Part shown: positions 14,295-15,169 of the stretch, piece after piece | Layout of the letters: every line of letters begins with the position of its first letter | How positions within the stretch are numbered: the stretch's first letter is position 1 | Source: Lutibacter sp. | GTDB lineage: Bacteria > Bacteroidota > Bacteroidia > Flavobacteriales > Flavobacteriaceae | DNA: 15,169 bases | NCBI GenBank assembly: GCA_003516285.1 | Contig: DPCK01000013.1 | Coordinates: forward strand, 6,670 to 21,838 | Direction: 5' to 3' | Translations under genes and position numbers: made by a program | Notes under the pieces: model-generated | Databases searched by the model: none | The model's input: only the letters and a program-made list of their open reading frames with translations | What the model was told of the DNA's origin: nothing

Positions 14295-15146
14295 ATGAAG
14301 GTATTGCCATTTAAAATTCCGAAACCTGAAAATGTAACTTTATACATTCAGAAATATGATGAAGCGTCTTTTTATGAAAAACTGCACCAACATCAGGAAA
14401 TCCAAATAAGCATTTTTACGGAAGGCGAAGGCACTTATATTATAGGTGATTGCGTGGGAGAATTTAAAAAAAATGACATTTTTGTAATTGGCGAAAATTT
14501 ACCACATATTTTTAAAAGAGATGCGGCTTTTGAGCAGGAAACCATTATGATATCCTTGTTTTTTTCGAAAAACTCGTACGGCGAACATTTTTTTAATATG
14601 CCCGAGTTTGAACATTTCAATTCCTTTTTTTATGATGCGGTTTTAGGTTTTGAAGTACTTTCCAACAAACCTGAACTTTTCTCCTTACTGACAAAAATTA
14701 ATTCCTATTCAAAATACAAACAATTCACCGCTTTTTTAAACATTCTATCTTTAATTTCTGAAGCGGAAAAACAAACATTATCCTCCTTGATTAACCTAAA
14801 AAAATATGATGGTGACGAAGGAAAACGAATGAGCGATATTTTTCAATACACGATGAATAATTTCCATAAAGAAGTTACTTTAGACAGTGTTGCGGATATT
14901 GCGAATATGACGCCCAATGCCTTTTGCAGGTATTTTAAGCAGCGAACCAACAAGACTTTTGTGAATTTTTTAATTGATATCAGAATAGGAAATGCGTGTA
15001 AATTGCTGACCAAAAACAACGATTTAAACATCACCGAAATTTCTTATAAGTCAGGTTTTAACAATCTGGCAAATTTTAATCGAAAATTTAAAGCGATAAA
15101 AGGCGTTACGCCTTCAGATTACAGAAGGAAACAGTTTGCCTCCTAA
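14295..15146 (+). CDS. AraC-family transcriptional regulator of the hydroxyproline cluster
   Basis: Regulator of 283 residues with an N-terminal cupin-like sensing domain and a C-terminal double helix-turn-helix. In the first domain (about 10-90), His31, His33 and Glu35 in HQHQEIQIS and the DIFVIGENLPHIF segment at 61-73 fit an AraC ligand-binding barrel. The DNA-binding part spans about 180-278 and includes the first helix-turn-helix (VTLDSVADIANMTPNAFCRYFK) and the second, with the family signature ITEISYKSGFNNLANFNRKFKAIKGVTPSDYR. It is the only plus-strand gene and is divergent from the deaminase, the usual layout for a pathway activator. I infer that it senses hydroxyproline or an intermediate and controls the minus-strand operon. 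The start is the ATG at 14295. The stop is followed by only 23 bp of A/T-rich sequence in the window. Confidence 0.93.
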   Translation: MKVLPFKIPKPENVTLYIQKYDEASFYEKLHQHQEIQISIFTEGEGTYIIGDCVGEFKKNDIFVIGENLPHIFKRDAAFEQETIMISLFFSKNSYGEHFFNMPEFEHFNSFFYDAVLGFEVLSNKPELFSLLTKINSYSKYKQFTAFLNILSLISEAEKQTLSSLINLKKYDGDEGKRMSDIFQYTMNNFHKEVTLDSVADIANMTPNAFCRYFKQRTNKTFVNFLIDIRIGNACKLLTKNNDLNITEISYKSGFNNLANFNRKFKAIKGVTPSDYRRKQFAS

Positions 15147-15169
15147 AATAAATATTGTACAAAAAATAA

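Noticed and set aside
1..15169. Mobile elements, CRISPR arrays, tRNA or rRNA genes
   Set aside because: I looked for transposase or integrase motifs, regularly spaced repeats and tRNA-like cloverleafs in the gaps and saw none.

Overview
The window is AT-rich (introns absent, dense genes, A/T-rich leaders with almost no Shine-Dalgarno sequences, a TAnnTTTG-type -7 box, a bS21 of Bacteroidetes type), which points to a member of the Bacteroidota, most likely a flavobacterium. This placement is an inference from style and protein character; no rRNA or other marker gene is present. Nearly everything lies on the minus strand; only the AraC regulator at the right end is on plus.

Right part (about 8699-15146): a complete trans-4-hydroxy-L-proline catabolic cluster. 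In transcription order on the minus strand it holds a DHDPS-family deaminase, an alpha-ketoglutarate-semialdehyde dehydrogenase, a two-cysteine 4-hydroxyproline 2-epimerase, a DadA-like FAD oxidoreductase and then a MarR regulator. A divergent AraC-family regulator faces the cluster across a 247-bp control region. Together the four enzymes can turn hydroxyproline into 2-oxoglutarate: epimerase -> cis-4-hydroxy-D-proline -> oxidase -> pyrroline-4-hydroxy-2-carboxylate -> deaminase -> 2-oxoglutarate semialdehyde -> dehydrogenase -> 2-oxoglutarate.

Middle part (about 5352-8698): a second, tight operon begins after a 213-bp gap that carries two near-identical 18-bp palindromes. One is a perfect palindrome sitting just upstream of a Bacteroidetes-type -7 box, which suggests control by the MarR protein encoded directly upstream. 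The operon is unusual: a divergent ribosomal protein bS21 paralogue, a GNAT acetyltransferase, a sodium:solute symporter and an alanine/ornithine-racemase-like PLP enzyme. An Xaa-Pro aminopeptidase (aminopeptidase P) follows after 133 bp.

Left part (1-3552): a membrane histidine kinase with a LytS-type 5TMR sensor, PAS, HisKA and HATPase domains, a stand-alone receiver protein, and a lipoprotein peptidase of family S37 (prolyl tripeptidyl aminopeptidase type) that runs off the left edge. A 373-bp non-coding gap separates this block from aminopeptidase P.

The common thread is proline and hydroxyproline: two proline-directed peptidases, a transporter, racemases/epimerases and a full hydroxyproline pathway. 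My reading is a collagen-peptide or hydroxyproline salvage island. The bS21/GNAT pair under an apparent MarR operator is the part that known pathways do not explain and deserves the closest look.
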